Source: Bradyrhizobium sp. WSM1743
GTDB taxonomy: Bacteria > Pseudomonadota > Alphaproteobacteria > Rhizobiales > Xanthobacteraceae
DNA length: 64,000 bases
Assembly (NCBI RefSeq): GCF_000473065.1
Contig: NZ_AXAZ01000008.1
Span: 1 to 64,000, forward strand
Direction of reading: 5' to 3'
Of this stretch, positions 28,202 to 37,111 are shown piece by piece. Under the pieces are notes generated by a model, which was not told the DNA's origin, searched no databases, and saw only the letters and a program-made list of their open reading frames with translations. Position 1 is the first letter of the stretch. Every line of letters starts with the position of its first letter. Both the position numbers and the translations under genes were made by a program.

Positions 28202-28675
28202 ATGACAGCGGTTTATGATTGGGACGAAACGCGCGGCGCCGAGATCATCGCCGAACATGCCGGGCAGGAAGGCGCGACGCTCGTCATCCTGCATGCGCTT
28301 CAAGAGGCGTTCGGCTACGTGCCGGAGGCCGCCATTCCCACGGTGGCGAAGGCACTCAACTTGTCGCGCGCCGAAGTGCATGGCGTGTTCACGTTCTATC
28401 ATGATTTCCGCCACAAGCCGGCCGGCCGCCACGTGCTGAAGCTGTGCCGCGCCGAAGCCTGTCAGGCCGCTGGCGGCGATGCGCTGGCCGCGCGGGCGGA
28501 GGCGAAGCTTGGCGTCTCGCTCGGCAACACCACGGCCGACGATCGCGTCACGCTGGAGCCGATCTACTGCCTTGGCCTGTGCGCGACTGCGCCATCCGCG
28601 ATGCTCGACGGCCGCCTCATTGGCCGGCTCGACGAGAAGCGCCTCGATGCACTGGTCGCGGAGGCACAGCGATGA
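28202..28675 (+). CDS. fdsG: NAD-dependent formate dehydrogenase, gamma subunit
   Basis: A 157-residue NuoE-like thioredoxin-fold protein starting MTAVYDWDETRGAEIIAEHA. The four cysteines of the [2Fe-2S] cluster are in CRAEACQAAGG (about residues 82-87) and CLGLCATAPSAM (about 123-127). It transfers electrons within the soluble Mo-dependent formate dehydrogenase FdsABG, which oxidises formate to CO2 with NAD+. It is the first gene of fdsG-fdsB-fdsA-fdhD-fdsD; its TGA overlaps the ATG of fdsB by four bases. Confidence 0.95.
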   Translation: MTAVYDWDETRGAEIIAEHAGQEGATLVILHALQEAFGYVPEAAIPTVAKALNLSRAEVHGVFTFYHDFRHKPAGRHVLKLCRAEACQAAGGDALAARAEAKLGVSLGNTTADDRVTLEPIYCLGLCATAPSAMLDGRLIGRLDEKRLDALVAEAQR

Positions 28676-30228
28676 GCATGCGTCTCTACGTCTCACGAGA
28701 TGCGGGTGCGGTGGCCGTCGGCGCCGATGAGGTCGCCCTGGCGCTGGAGCAGGCCGCCGCCAAGCGCGGCCTTGCCATCGAGATCGTCAGGACCGGCTCG
28801 CGCGGGATGTACTGGCTGGAGCCGCTGGTCGAGGTCGCCACGCCCCAGGGCCGCATCGCCTTCGGTCCGGTCACCGAGACCGACGTGCCTTCCCTGCTCG
28901 ACGCGCTCGCCAGCAACACGCCGCATCTGTTGCGGCTGGGCGCGACCGACGAGATTCCCTGGCTGAAGCGCCAGACCCGCCTCACCTTCGCCCGCTGCGG
29001 CGTGATCGATCCGCGCTCGCTCGACGACTATCGCGCCCATGGCGGCTACAAGGGTTTTGAGCGCGCGCTCTCGCTTGGACCTGATGCAATCCTGAACGAA
29101 GTCACGGCGTCCGGCCTGCGCGGCCGCGGCGGCGCCGGCTTCCCGACCGGGATCAAGTGGAAGACGGTCGCGCAAGCCAAGGCCGACCGCAAATTCATCG
29201 TCTGCAACGCCGACGAAGGCGACAGCGGCACCTTTGCCGACCGCATGATCATGGAAGGCGATCCCTTCCTGGTGATCGAGGGCATGACCATCGCCGGCCT
29301 CACCGTCGGCGCGACCAAGGGCTACATCTATATCCGCAGCGAATATCCGCACGCGGTCGAGGCGATGAACGCCGCGATCGCGGCGGCCAGGCGCGGCGGC
29401 TATCTCGGCGACAAGATCGGCGGCTCGACCTACAGCTTCGAGCTCGAGGTGCGCGTCGGCGCCGGCGCCTATGTCTGCGGCGAGGAGACCTCGCTGCTGG
29501 AGAGCCTCGAAGGCCGCCGCGGCATCGTGCGCGCCAAACCGCCGCTGCCGGCGCATCACGGCCTGTTCGGCAAGCCGACCGTGATCAACAACGTGCTGTC
29601 CTTCGCCGCGATCCCCTTCATCCTCGCCGAGGGCGCCAAGGCCTATGCCGATTTCGGCATGGGCCGCTCCCGCGGCACCATGCCGATCCAGCTCGCCGGC
29701 AACATCCGCTACGGTGGCCTGTTCGAGACCGCGTTCGGCGTGACGCTTGGCGAGCTCGTCGACGACATCGGCGGCGGCACGTTCACGGGCCGCCCAGTCC
29801 GCGCCGTGCAGGTCGGCGGGCCCTTAGGCGCCTACTTCCCCCGTGCCCTGTTCGACACTCAGTTCGACTACGAGGCCTTCGCCGCGCGCGACGGCCTGAT
29901 CGGCCATGGCGGCATCGTCGTGTTCGACGACAGCGTCGACATGCGGAGGCAAGCGCGTTTCGCGATGGAGTTCTGCGCCGTCGAATCCTGCGGCAAGTGC
30001 ACGCCGTGCCGGATCGGCTCGACCCGTGGCGTCGAGACCATCGAGAAGATCATCAACGGCGAGCGCGTCCATGAAAACCTCGCGCTGGTCGAGGACCTCT
30101 GCAACACCATGAAATTCGGCTCGCTGTGCGCACTCGGCGGCTTCACGCCCTACCCCGTGCTCAGTGCACTGAAGCACTTCCGGGAGGACTTCGTCCCGGC
30201 CCCGACCACGCTTCAGGCCGCGGAATAG
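28672..30228 (+). CDS. fdsB: NAD-dependent formate dehydrogenase, beta subunit
   Basis: The ATG at 28672 overlaps the fdsG stop (ATGA) and starts MSMRLYVSRDAGAVAVGADE; the frame continues upstream but would bury fdsG. The 518 residues begin with a thioredoxin-like domain (1-105) and continue with a NuoF-like domain: GLRGRGGAGFPTGIKW and NADEGDSGTF for FMN, GAGAYVCGEETSLLESLEG for NADH, and ESCGKCTPCRIGSTRG for the [4Fe-4S] cluster. It passes electrons from FdsA/FdsG to NAD+. The stop is ten bases from fdsA. Confidence 0.95.
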   Translation: MSMRLYVSRDAGAVAVGADEVALALEQAAAKRGLAIEIVRTGSRGMYWLEPLVEVATPQGRIAFGPVTETDVPSLLDALASNTPHLLRLGATDEIPWLKRQTRLTFARCGVIDPRSLDDYRAHGGYKGFERALSLGPDAILNEVTASGLRGRGGAGFPTGIKWKTVAQAKADRKFIVCNADEGDSGTFADRMIMEGDPFLVIEGMTIAGLTVGATKGYIYIRSEYPHAVEAMNAAIAAARRGGYLGDKIGGSTYSFELEVRVGAGAYVCGEETSLLESLEGRRGIVRAKPPLPAHHGLFGKPTVINNVLSFAAIPFILAEGAKAYADFGMGRSRGTMPIQLAGNIRYGGLFETAFGVTLGELVDDIGGGTFTGRPVRAVQVGGPLGAYFPRALFDTQFDYEAFAARDGLIGHGGIVVFDDSVDMRRQARFAMEFCAVESCGKCTPCRIGSTRGVETIEKIINGERVHENLALVEDLCNTMKFGSLCALGGFTPYPVLSALKHFREDFVPAPTTLQAAE

Positions 30229-30238
30229 GAGAACGACA

Positions 30239-33112
30239 ATGTCTCTGATCGAAGAAATCGACTTCGGCACGCCGCGCTCGAAATCCGAAACGATGGTGAC
30301 GCTGACCATCGACGGCAAGGAAATCTCGGTGCCCGAGGGCACCTCGATCATGCGAGCCGCGATGGACGCTGGTCACCAGATCCCGAAGCTGTGCGCGACC
30401 GACATGGTCGACGCGTTCGGCTCCTGCCGGCTCTGTCTCGTCGAGATCGAGGGCCGCGCCGGCACGCCGGCGTCCTGCACCACGCCGGTGATGAACGGCC
30501 TCGTCGTGCACACCCAGACCGAGCGGCTGAAGCAGCTGCGCAAGGGCGTGATGGAGCTCTACATCTCCGACCATCCGCTCGACTGCCTCACCTGCGGCGC
30601 CAATGGCGACTGCGAATTGCAGGACATGGCCGGCGCCGTCGGCCTGCGCGACGTACGCTACGGCTATGAGGGCGAGAACCACGTCTTCGCCAAGACCGAT
30701 GGCTGCACCAACGACCACTGGATGCCGAAGGACGAGTCCAACCCGTATTTCACCTACGATCCCTCCAAGTGCATCGTCTGCTCGCGCTGCGTCCGCGCCT
30801 GCGAGGAGGTGCAAGGTACCTTCGCGCTGACCATCTCCGGACGCGGCTTCGACAGCCGCGTCTCGCCCGGCATGAGCGAAAGTTTTCTAGGCTCCGAATG
30901 CGTCTCCTGCGGCGCCTGCGTGCAGGCCTGCCCGACCGCGACGCTGACGGAAAAGTCCGTGATCGAGATCGGCCAGCCCGAGCACTCCGTCGTCACCACC
31001 TGCGCCTATTGCGGCGTCGGCTGCGCCTTCAAGGCGGAGATGCGCGGCGAGGAAGTGGTGCGCATGGTGCCCTATAAGGACGGCAAGGCCAATCGCGGCC
31101 ATTCCTGCGTCAAGGGCCGCTTCGCCTGGGGCTACACCAACCACAAGGAGCGCATCCTCAAACCGATGATCCGCGAAAGAATCGAGGATCCCTGGAAGGA
31201 AGTGTCCTGGGACGAGGCGTTCTCCTTCGCTGCCGCCAAGATGCGCGGCATCCAGAAGAAATACGGCCGCGACGCCATCGGCGGCATCACCTCGTCCCGA
31301 TGCACCAACGAGGAAACCTATCTGGTGCAGAAGCTGATCCGCGCCGGCTTCGGCAACAACAATGTCGACACCTGCGCCCGCGTCTGCCACTCCCCGACCG
31401 GCTATGGCCTCGCCACCACCTTCGGCACCTCCGCCGGCACGCAGGATTTCGACTCGGTCGAGGACACCGACGTCGTCGTCGTCATCGGCGCCAATCCGGC
31501 GTCCGCTCACCCGGTGTTCGCCTCGCGCCTGAAGAAGCGGCTGCGCCAGGGCGCCAAGCTGATCGTGATCGATCCGCGCCGCACCGAGATGGTGGAATCG
31601 CCGCATGTGAAGGCGCTGCATTTGCCCCTGATGCCCGGCACCAATGTCGCGGTGATGACCGCGCTGGCGCATGTCATCGTCACCGAGGGCCTCGTCAACG
31701 AAGCCTTCGTGCGCGAGCGCTGCGACTGGAGCGAGTTCGAGGAATGGGCGGCCTTCGTCGCCCAGCCGAACAACAGCCCGGAAGCCACCGCCATCCTCAC
31801 CGGCGTCGATCCCAAGGTGCTGCGCGAAGCCGCGCGGACCTACGCCACTGGCGGCAACGGCGCGATCTATTACGGCCTCGGCGTCACCGAGCACAGCCAG
31901 GGCTCGACCACCGTGATCGCGATCGCCAACCTTGCGATGGTAACAGGCAATATCGGGCGCCCCGGCGTCGGCGTGAACCCGCTGCGCGGCCAAAACAACG
32001 TGCAGGGCTCCTGCGACATGGGCTCGTTCCCGCACGAGCTGCCCGGCTACCGCCACATCTCGGGCGATGCCGTGCGCGACCAGTTCGAGGCGCTGTGGAA
32101 CGTCAAGCTCAACCCGGAGCCCGGCCTGCGCATCCCCAACATGTTCGATGCCGCGGTCGAAGGCACGTTCATGGGGATCTACGTGCAGGGCGAGGACATC
32201 CTCCAGTCCGACCCCAACACCAGCCACGTGGTGGCAGCGCTGTCGGCGATGGAATGCGTGATCGTCCACGACCTCTTCCTGAACGAGACCGCGAACTACG
32301 CCCACGTCTTCCTTCCCGGCTCGAGCTTTCTCGAGAAGGATGGCACCTTCACCAATGCCGAGCGGCGCATCCAGCGCGTGCGCAAGGTGATGACGCCAAA
32401 GAACGGCCTTGCCGACTGGGAGGTCACCATCGGCCTTGCCAAGGCCATGGGCTTCGAGATGAACTACAGCCACCCCTCCGAGATCATGGACGAGATCGCG
32501 GCGCTGACGCCGACCTTCGCTGGCGTCTCCTACGCCAAGCTGGATGAGCTTGGCTCGGTGCAGTGGCCCTGCAACGAGAAGGCGCCCGAGGGCACGCCGG
32601 TGATGCATATCGACGGCTTCGTCCGCGGCAAGGGCAAGTTCGTCGTCACCGAATATGTCGCCACCGACGAGCGCACCGGGCCGCGCTATCCGCTACTGCT
32701 CACCACGGGCCGCATCCTCAGCCAGTACAATGTCGGCGCGCAGACGCGGCGCACCGACAACGTGGTCTGGCATGCCGAGGATCGCCTCGAGATCCATCCG
32801 CACGATGCCGAGCAGCGCGGCGTGCGCGACGGCGACTGGGTGCGGCTGAAGAGCCGCGCTGGCGAGACCACGCTGCGCGCGGAGATCACCGACCGCGTTG
32901 CCCCCGGCGTCGTCTACACCACCTTCCACCACCCGGACACGCAGGCGAACGTCATCACCACGGACTATTCGGATTGGGCGACCAACTGCCCGGAATACAA
33001 GGTCACGGCGGTGCAGGTCTCGCCCTCGAACGGCCCGTCGGACTGGCAAAAAGCCTATGACGCACAGGCGCGGCAGTCCCGCCGCATCGTGCCGGCCGAA
33101 GCTGCGGAGTAA
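30239..33112 (+). CDS. fdsA: NAD-dependent formate dehydrogenase, alpha (catalytic Mo) subunit
   Basis: A 957-residue molybdopterin oxidoreductase. The N-terminal 240 residues resemble NuoG: a [2Fe-2S] ferredoxin domain (DAFGSCRLCLVEIEGR), a His/Cys cluster (DHPLDCLTCGANGDCELQ) and two [4Fe-4S] motifs (CIVCSRCVRAC; CVSCGACVQACPT). The catalytic part has a further cluster (CAYCGVGCAF) and the Mo ligand Cys383 in CARVCHSPTGYG, a Cys and not selenocysteine. It oxidises formate to CO2 at the bis-MGD cofactor in the cytoplasm. The fdhD gene starts five bases after the stop, as needed for sulfuration of the cofactor. Confidence 0.96.
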   Translation: MSLIEEIDFGTPRSKSETMVTLTIDGKEISVPEGTSIMRAAMDAGHQIPKLCATDMVDAFGSCRLCLVEIEGRAGTPASCTTPVMNGLVVHTQTERLKQLRKGVMELYISDHPLDCLTCGANGDCELQDMAGAVGLRDVRYGYEGENHVFAKTDGCTNDHWMPKDESNPYFTYDPSKCIVCSRCVRACEEVQGTFALTISGRGFDSRVSPGMSESFLGSECVSCGACVQACPTATLTEKSVIEIGQPEHSVVTTCAYCGVGCAFKAEMRGEEVVRMVPYKDGKANRGHSCVKGRFAWGYTNHKERILKPMIRERIEDPWKEVSWDEAFSFAAAKMRGIQKKYGRDAIGGITSSRCTNEETYLVQKLIRAGFGNNNVDTCARVCHSPTGYGLATTFGTSAGTQDFDSVEDTDVVVVIGANPASAHPVFASRLKKRLRQGAKLIVIDPRRTEMVESPHVKALHLPLMPGTNVAVMTALAHVIVTEGLVNEAFVRERCDWSEFEEWAAFVAQPNNSPEATAILTGVDPKVLREAARTYATGGNGAIYYGLGVTEHSQGSTTVIAIANLAMVTGNIGRPGVGVNPLRGQNNVQGSCDMGSFPHELPGYRHISGDAVRDQFEALWNVKLNPEPGLRIPNMFDAAVEGTFMGIYVQGEDILQSDPNTSHVVAALSAMECVIVHDLFLNETANYAHVFLPGSSFLEKDGTFTNAERRIQRVRKVMTPKNGLADWEVTIGLAKAMGFEMNYSHPSEIMDEIAALTPTFAGVSYAKLDELGSVQWPCNEKAPEGTPVMHIDGFVRGKGKFVVTEYVATDERTGPRYPLLLTTGRILSQYNVGAQTRRTDNVVWHAEDRLEIHPHDAEQRGVRDGDWVRLKSRAGETTLRAEITDRVAPGVVYTTFHHPDTQANVITTDYSDWATNCPEYKVTAVQVSPSNGPSDWQKAYDAQARQSRRIVPAEAAE

Positions 33113-33116
33113 CGGC

Positions 33117-33944
33117 ATGCACGTGCCCGTCCAGGCGATCGACCGCGAGATCTGGCGCGACGGCGTCGCGTCCGAAGGAGCACGGCTGATCCCCGAGGAG
33201 ACGCCGCTGGCGCTGACCTATAATGGCGGCACCTATGCCGTCATGATGGGGACGCCGCAGAACCTGGAGGATTTTGCGATCGGCTTCAGCCTAGACGAAG
33301 GCATCATCAAGTCGGTCGATGACATCAAGTCGCTCGAAGTAGTCCGCCTCGACGACGGCATCGAGCTCAGGATGTGGCTTGCCCCGAACGATGCGGCACT
33401 CATCAGCGAGCGCCGTCGCCACATCGCAGGTCCCACCGGCTGCGGCATTTGCGGCCTCGAGTCCATCGCCGAAGCCGTGCGGCCTGCGGCGATTGTTCCG
33501 GACGGGCAGACCTTCACGCCCGAGCAGGTCATGGCGGCGATGCAGGCCATCGCGCCGCTGCAATCGATCAATCTGCAGACCCGCGCCGTTCACGCCGCCG
33601 CATTCTGGTCCCCTACCGGCGGCATCCTCGCGCTGCGCGAGGATGTCGGCCGCCACAACGCGCTCGACAAGCTCGCCGGAGCGCTGGCGCGCAGCCGCAC
33701 CGATGCCAGCGGCGGCATGGTGCTGCTGACGAGCCGCGTCTCGGTCGAGATGGTGCAGAAGACCGCCGCGATCGGCGCCCCCGTGATGGTCGCCGTATCG
33801 GCGCCGACCGCGCTCGCGGTGCGCACTGCGGAAGCCGCCGGCATCACCCTGATCGCCATCGCCCGCCAGGACGGGTTCGAAGTGTTTTCGCATGGTGGCC
33901 GGATTATCGCCCGCCATGCCACGGAGGTTGCCGATGTCGCCTGA
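33117..33944 (+). CDS. fdhD: Formate dehydrogenase accessory sulfurtransferase FdhD (FdsC)
   Basis: The ATG at 33117 begins MHVPVQAIDREIWRDG, five bases after fdsA; upstream in-frame codons lie inside fdsA. The product of 275 residues has the FdhD signature GPTGCGICGLESI with the catalytic CxxC cysteine pair, EETPLALTYNGGTYAVMMGT at the front and REDVGRHNALDKLAG in the middle. FdhD moves sulfur from a cysteine desulfurase to the molybdenum cofactor, without which FdsA is inactive. Its last 11 bases overlap fdsD. Confidence 0.95.
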   Translation: MHVPVQAIDREIWRDGVASEGARLIPEETPLALTYNGGTYAVMMGTPQNLEDFAIGFSLDEGIIKSVDDIKSLEVVRLDDGIELRMWLAPNDAALISERRRHIAGPTGCGICGLESIAEAVRPAAIVPDGQTFTPEQVMAAMQAIAPLQSINLQTRAVHAAAFWSPTGGILALREDVGRHNALDKLAGALARSRTDASGGMVLLTSRVSVEMVQKTAAIGAPVMVAVSAPTALAVRTAEAAGITLIAIARQDGFEVFSHGGRIIARHATEVADVA

Positions 33945-34167
33945 CCGCCTGATCTACATGGCCAACCAGATCGGCAAGTTCTTCCAGAGCCAGGGCCACG
34001 ACAAGGCCGTGCCTGGGATCGCCGAGCACATCAAGAAGTTCTGGGATCCCCGCATGAAGCGCGCGATCTTCGCCCATCTCGATGCCGGCGGTGCAGGCCT
34101 TGCGCCTGACGTCCGCGAAGCCATCACCGCGCTGAAGCGGGCGACGTCCCTTCCAGCAACGCCCTGA
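33934..34167 (+). CDS. fdsD: Formate dehydrogenase delta subunit
   Basis: The ATG at 33934 lies inside the end of fdhD (11-base overlap) and gives 77 residues starting MSPDRLIYMANQIGKFFQSQ. The pattern (MANQIG, then HIKKFWDPRMKRAIFAHL) is typical of the small FdsD protein, which is needed for assembly or activation of FdsABG and is not part of the electron path. The gene is last in the operon; its 3' end overlaps that of the convergent glnE by 44 bases. Confidence 0.92.
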   Translation: MSPDRLIYMANQIGKFFQSQGHDKAVPGIAEHIKKFWDPRMKRAIFAHLDAGGAGLAPDVREAITALKRATSLPATP

Positions 34168-37111
34168 ACACGCGCCGCACCTCGCTCTGCGTTTCCTTCA
34201 CCCGCGCCTCCAGCGACGAGAAATCCGGCGCGTCGCCGGCGCGCGCCATCACGCGCAGGAGGTCGGTGCCGGCGGTTTCCGGCTTGAAGCGCTCGCTGAC
34301 GCAGAGCCGCAGGATCTGCGTCAGGTCGTGATAGAGCCGCGCCGCGGCACGCAATATCTCGGTCTCGGATTGTGCGAGCACGCCGAGCCTGCATGCATTT
34401 TCCAGCACCTGCACGGTGCTGACGTCGAGAATCTCCGGCTTGTCGTGGGCATGCACGAGCTGGAGATATTGCGCGATGAAGTCGATGTCGACCATGCCGC
34501 CGGCGGCATGCTTGAGATCCCAGCAATCGGCCTCGCCCTTCTCCTGCGCGATCGCGCGCCGCATGTCGGCGACGTCGTTGGCGGTGATGGCGGGATCGCG
34601 GCGACGGGTCAGGACATCGCGGATGACGCGCTCGATCCGTCCCCGGAATTCGGGCGAGGCCGACACCACGCGGGCGCGCGTCAGCGCCATGTGCTCCCAG
34701 GTCCAGGCCTCATTGGCCTGGTAGTCCGCGAATGAAACGAGACTCGAGGCCACGGGACCGGCGCGCCCGGAGGGACGCAGCCGCATGTCGATCTCGTAGA
34801 GCACGCCGTAATTGGTGCGGGTCGTGAAGGCGCTGATCAGGCGCTGTGTGAAGCGAGCGAAGTAGTGCGCGCCCTGAAACGATTTCGGCCCATCAGAGTC
34901 CGGGTTCTCGCTGTCGAAATCGTAGAGTAGGATCAGGTCGAGATCGGACGATGCCGTCATCTCGCGGCTGCCGAGCCGGCCCATCGCGATGATCGCGGTC
35001 TCCTGCCCCTTGATGCGGCCGTGCTGGGTTGCAAAGCGGTCGGCGACGAGGCCGTGCACAGTGTGCACGATGCCTTCGGCGACGTCTGCAAAGGCCGTGC
35101 TCGCCTGCTGCGCCGAGACGGTGCCTGAGAGAATGCGCGTGCCGATCAGGAACAGGCTCTCCTGCCCGAACAGGCGAAGGCGATCGAGGAACTCTTCATA
35201 GGAGTCCGCATCTCGCACGGTGGTCGCGAGGCGCCCGGACAATTCCTGCCTGTCGGGCATGGCGCCGAAGAAGCGGGGATCGATCAGGCCGTCCATGAGC
35301 TGCGGTTGCCGTGCCAGCATCTCGCCGAGTCGCGGCGCCGCGCCCAGCACCAGCGCCACCAGCGCGACGAGATCGCGGTTCTGGCCGAGCAGCGTGATCA
35401 GCCGGCCACCGCGCTGGAGCGCCCCGAGGAAATGATCGAACGCCACGACGGCGCGATCCGGCTCCTCGCCATGGGCAAGACCGTCGATCAGGGCCGGCAC
35501 GAACTCGACGAAGGCACTTCGCGTCGCCTCATTGCGGAAGACGCGGTAGTCGCCGGTGATCCAGTCTCGCACGGTTTGCGCGACGGCGGCGGGCTTCTTG
35601 AAACCGAGCGTCGCCAGGTGCTGGAGCAGGCGCGGATCCTCGGGGCCCGCACCGTAGTCGAGCGCCGGCAGTTTTGCGGTGCCGGTCGGATCGTCGCCCT
35701 CGAACAGCTTTTCGTAGTGACCCTGGACGATCTGGAGCTGGTGCAACAGGTCGCGCGCAAAGGCTTCGCGATCCGGATAGCCGAAGAACCACGCGAAGCG
35801 CTCGACCGCTTGCTTGTCCTCAGGCAGCGTGTGGGTCTGCTCGTCGGCGATCATCTGGAGGCGATGCTCGAGCCGGCGCAGGAATTCGTAAGCCGTGGTC
35901 AGCTCGTCGCGCGCAGCAAGGGTGATCCAGTTGCTGGAGGCGAGCACGTCGAGCGCCCTAAGCGTCGGCCGCACCCGCAATTCCGGATGGCGGCCGCCCG
36001 CAATCAGCTGCTGCGTCTGCGCGAAAAACTCGATCTCGCGGATGCCGCCGCGCCCGACCTTGACGTTATGGCCCTCGACCGCGATCTCGCTCTGGCCGCG
36101 ATAGGTCTGCATCTGGCGCTTCATGTCGTGCACATCGGCAAGCGCGGCGAAGTCGAGATGCTTGCGCCAGACAAAGGGCGCGATCTCTGCCAGAAGCGCC
36201 TCGCCCGCCCTGGGATCGCCGGCGCAGGCCCGTGCCTTGATCATCGCGGCGCGCTCCCAGGTGCGCCCTTCCCGCTCGTAGTAATTCAGCGCGGCGTCCC
36301 GCGAGATCGCCACCTGCGTCGAGGACGGATCGGGGCGCAGGCGCAGATCGACGCGGAAGACGTAACCATCATAGGTGCGCTGCTGCAGGATGCGCGCCAT
36401 CCCCTGCGTGACGCGGACGAAGAACGGCTGCGGCTCGATATCGGGCGCGAGGGTCGTGGCATCGGGGTCGAAGAACACGATGAGATCGATATCGCTGGAA
36501 TAGTTCAGCTCGCCCGCGCCCATCTTGCCCATCGCGAGCACGATCAGTCCGCAGCCCTCTTCGGGCGCCTCGGGATTGGGCGGCGAGAGCTTGCCGCGTG
36601 CGGCTTCCTGCCGCAGCAGGTACTGAAGCGCCGCTTGGACCGAGAAAACCGCGACATCGGTCAGCGCCACCGTCACCCGCATCACCGGCCAGACGCCGCC
36701 GATGTCGCAAAGCGCGGTCAGCAGTGCTGCCTCCGCCTTCATGCGGCGAAGCAGGCGCATCACCTCGGCTTCATCCGGTGCCGCAAGCACCGCGCCCTTC
36801 GCCTCCGCCATCAGCACCGCCAGGTGCACATCGGGATCGCATTCGAGCAGCCTGACCAGACGCGCGGGATCGGCACGCACGAGATCGAACAGATAGGGCG
36901 AGAATTCCGCGATGCCGGCCAGGATGTTGCGGGCGAAGGAATTGGCCAGCAGGGATTCGAGACGGGCCGATTGCGCCGGCTCGAGCTCGGCCAGCCAGCT
37001 TTCGAAACGTCGTTGGTCGGTTGTGGAAGCGGCAATATGGGGAGCCTCCGCGAAGCGTGCGGCCAGACTCTCACCATGCTTGTCCGCGTTTCCCGGCGCG
37101 GAGTGGTTCAT
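34124..37111 (-). CDS. glnE: Glutamine synthetase adenylyltransferase/adenylyl-removing enzyme
   Basis: The ATG at 37111 (MNHSAPGNADKHGESLAARF) overlaps the TGA of the kinase gene by four bases; the frame stays open far upstream but that part overlaps the kinase. The 995 residues contain two nucleotidyltransferase domains: GAGELNYSSDIDLIVFFD in the N-terminal half (adenylyl removal) and GSREMTASSDLDLILLYD in the C-terminal half (adenylylation), joined by a helical linker. The enzyme adds or removes AMP on glutamine synthetase under control of PII, tuning nitrogen assimilation. Its translational coupling to a two-component pair is unusual for nitrogen control in enterics but is shared in rhizobia to my memory. 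Confidence 0.95.
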   Translation of the reverse strand: MNHSAPGNADKHGESLAARFAEAPHIAASTTDQRRFESWLAELEPAQSARLESLLANSFARNILAGIAEFSPYLFDLVRADPARLVRLLECDPDVHLAVLMAEAKGAVLAAPDEAEVMRLLRRMKAEAALLTALCDIGGVWPVMRVTVALTDVAVFSVQAALQYLLRQEAARGKLSPPNPEAPEEGCGLIVLAMGKMGAGELNYSSDIDLIVFFDPDATTLAPDIEPQPFFVRVTQGMARILQQRTYDGYVFRVDLRLRPDPSSTQVAISRDAALNYYEREGRTWERAAMIKARACAGDPRAGEALLAEIAPFVWRKHLDFAALADVHDMKRQMQTYRGQSEIAVEGHNVKVGRGGIREIEFFAQTQQLIAGGRHPELRVRPTLRALDVLASSNWITLAARDELTTAYEFLRRLEHRLQMIADEQTHTLPEDKQAVERFAWFFGYPDREAFARDLLHQLQIVQGHYEKLFEGDDPTGTAKLPALDYGAGPEDPRLLQHLATLGFKKPAAVAQTVRDWITGDYRVFRNEATRSAFVEFVPALIDGLAHGEEPDRAVVAFDHFLGALQRGGRLITLLGQNRDLVALVALVLGAAPRLGEMLARQPQLMDGLIDPRFFGAMPDRQELSGRLATTVRDADSYEEFLDRLRLFGQESLFLIGTRILSGTVSAQQASTAFADVAEGIVHTVHGLVADRFATQHGRIKGQETAIIAMGRLGSREMTASSDLDLILLYDFDSENPDSDGPKSFQGAHYFARFTQRLISAFTTRTNYGVLYEIDMRLRPSGRAGPVASSLVSFADYQANEAWTWEHMALTRARVVSASPEFRGRIERVIRDVLTRRRDPAITANDVADMRRAIAQEKGEADCWDLKHAAGGMVDIDFIAQYLQLVHAHDKPEILDVSTVQVLENACRLGVLAQSETEILRAAARLYHDLTQILRLCVSERFKPETAGTDLLRVMARAGDAPDFSSLEARVKETQSEVRRVFRALLEGTSPASAR

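Noticed and set aside
31370..31410. Selenocysteine in the formate dehydrogenase
   Set aside because: The Mo-ligand codon in CARVCHSPT is TGC (Cys), not TGA; no insertion element is needed.
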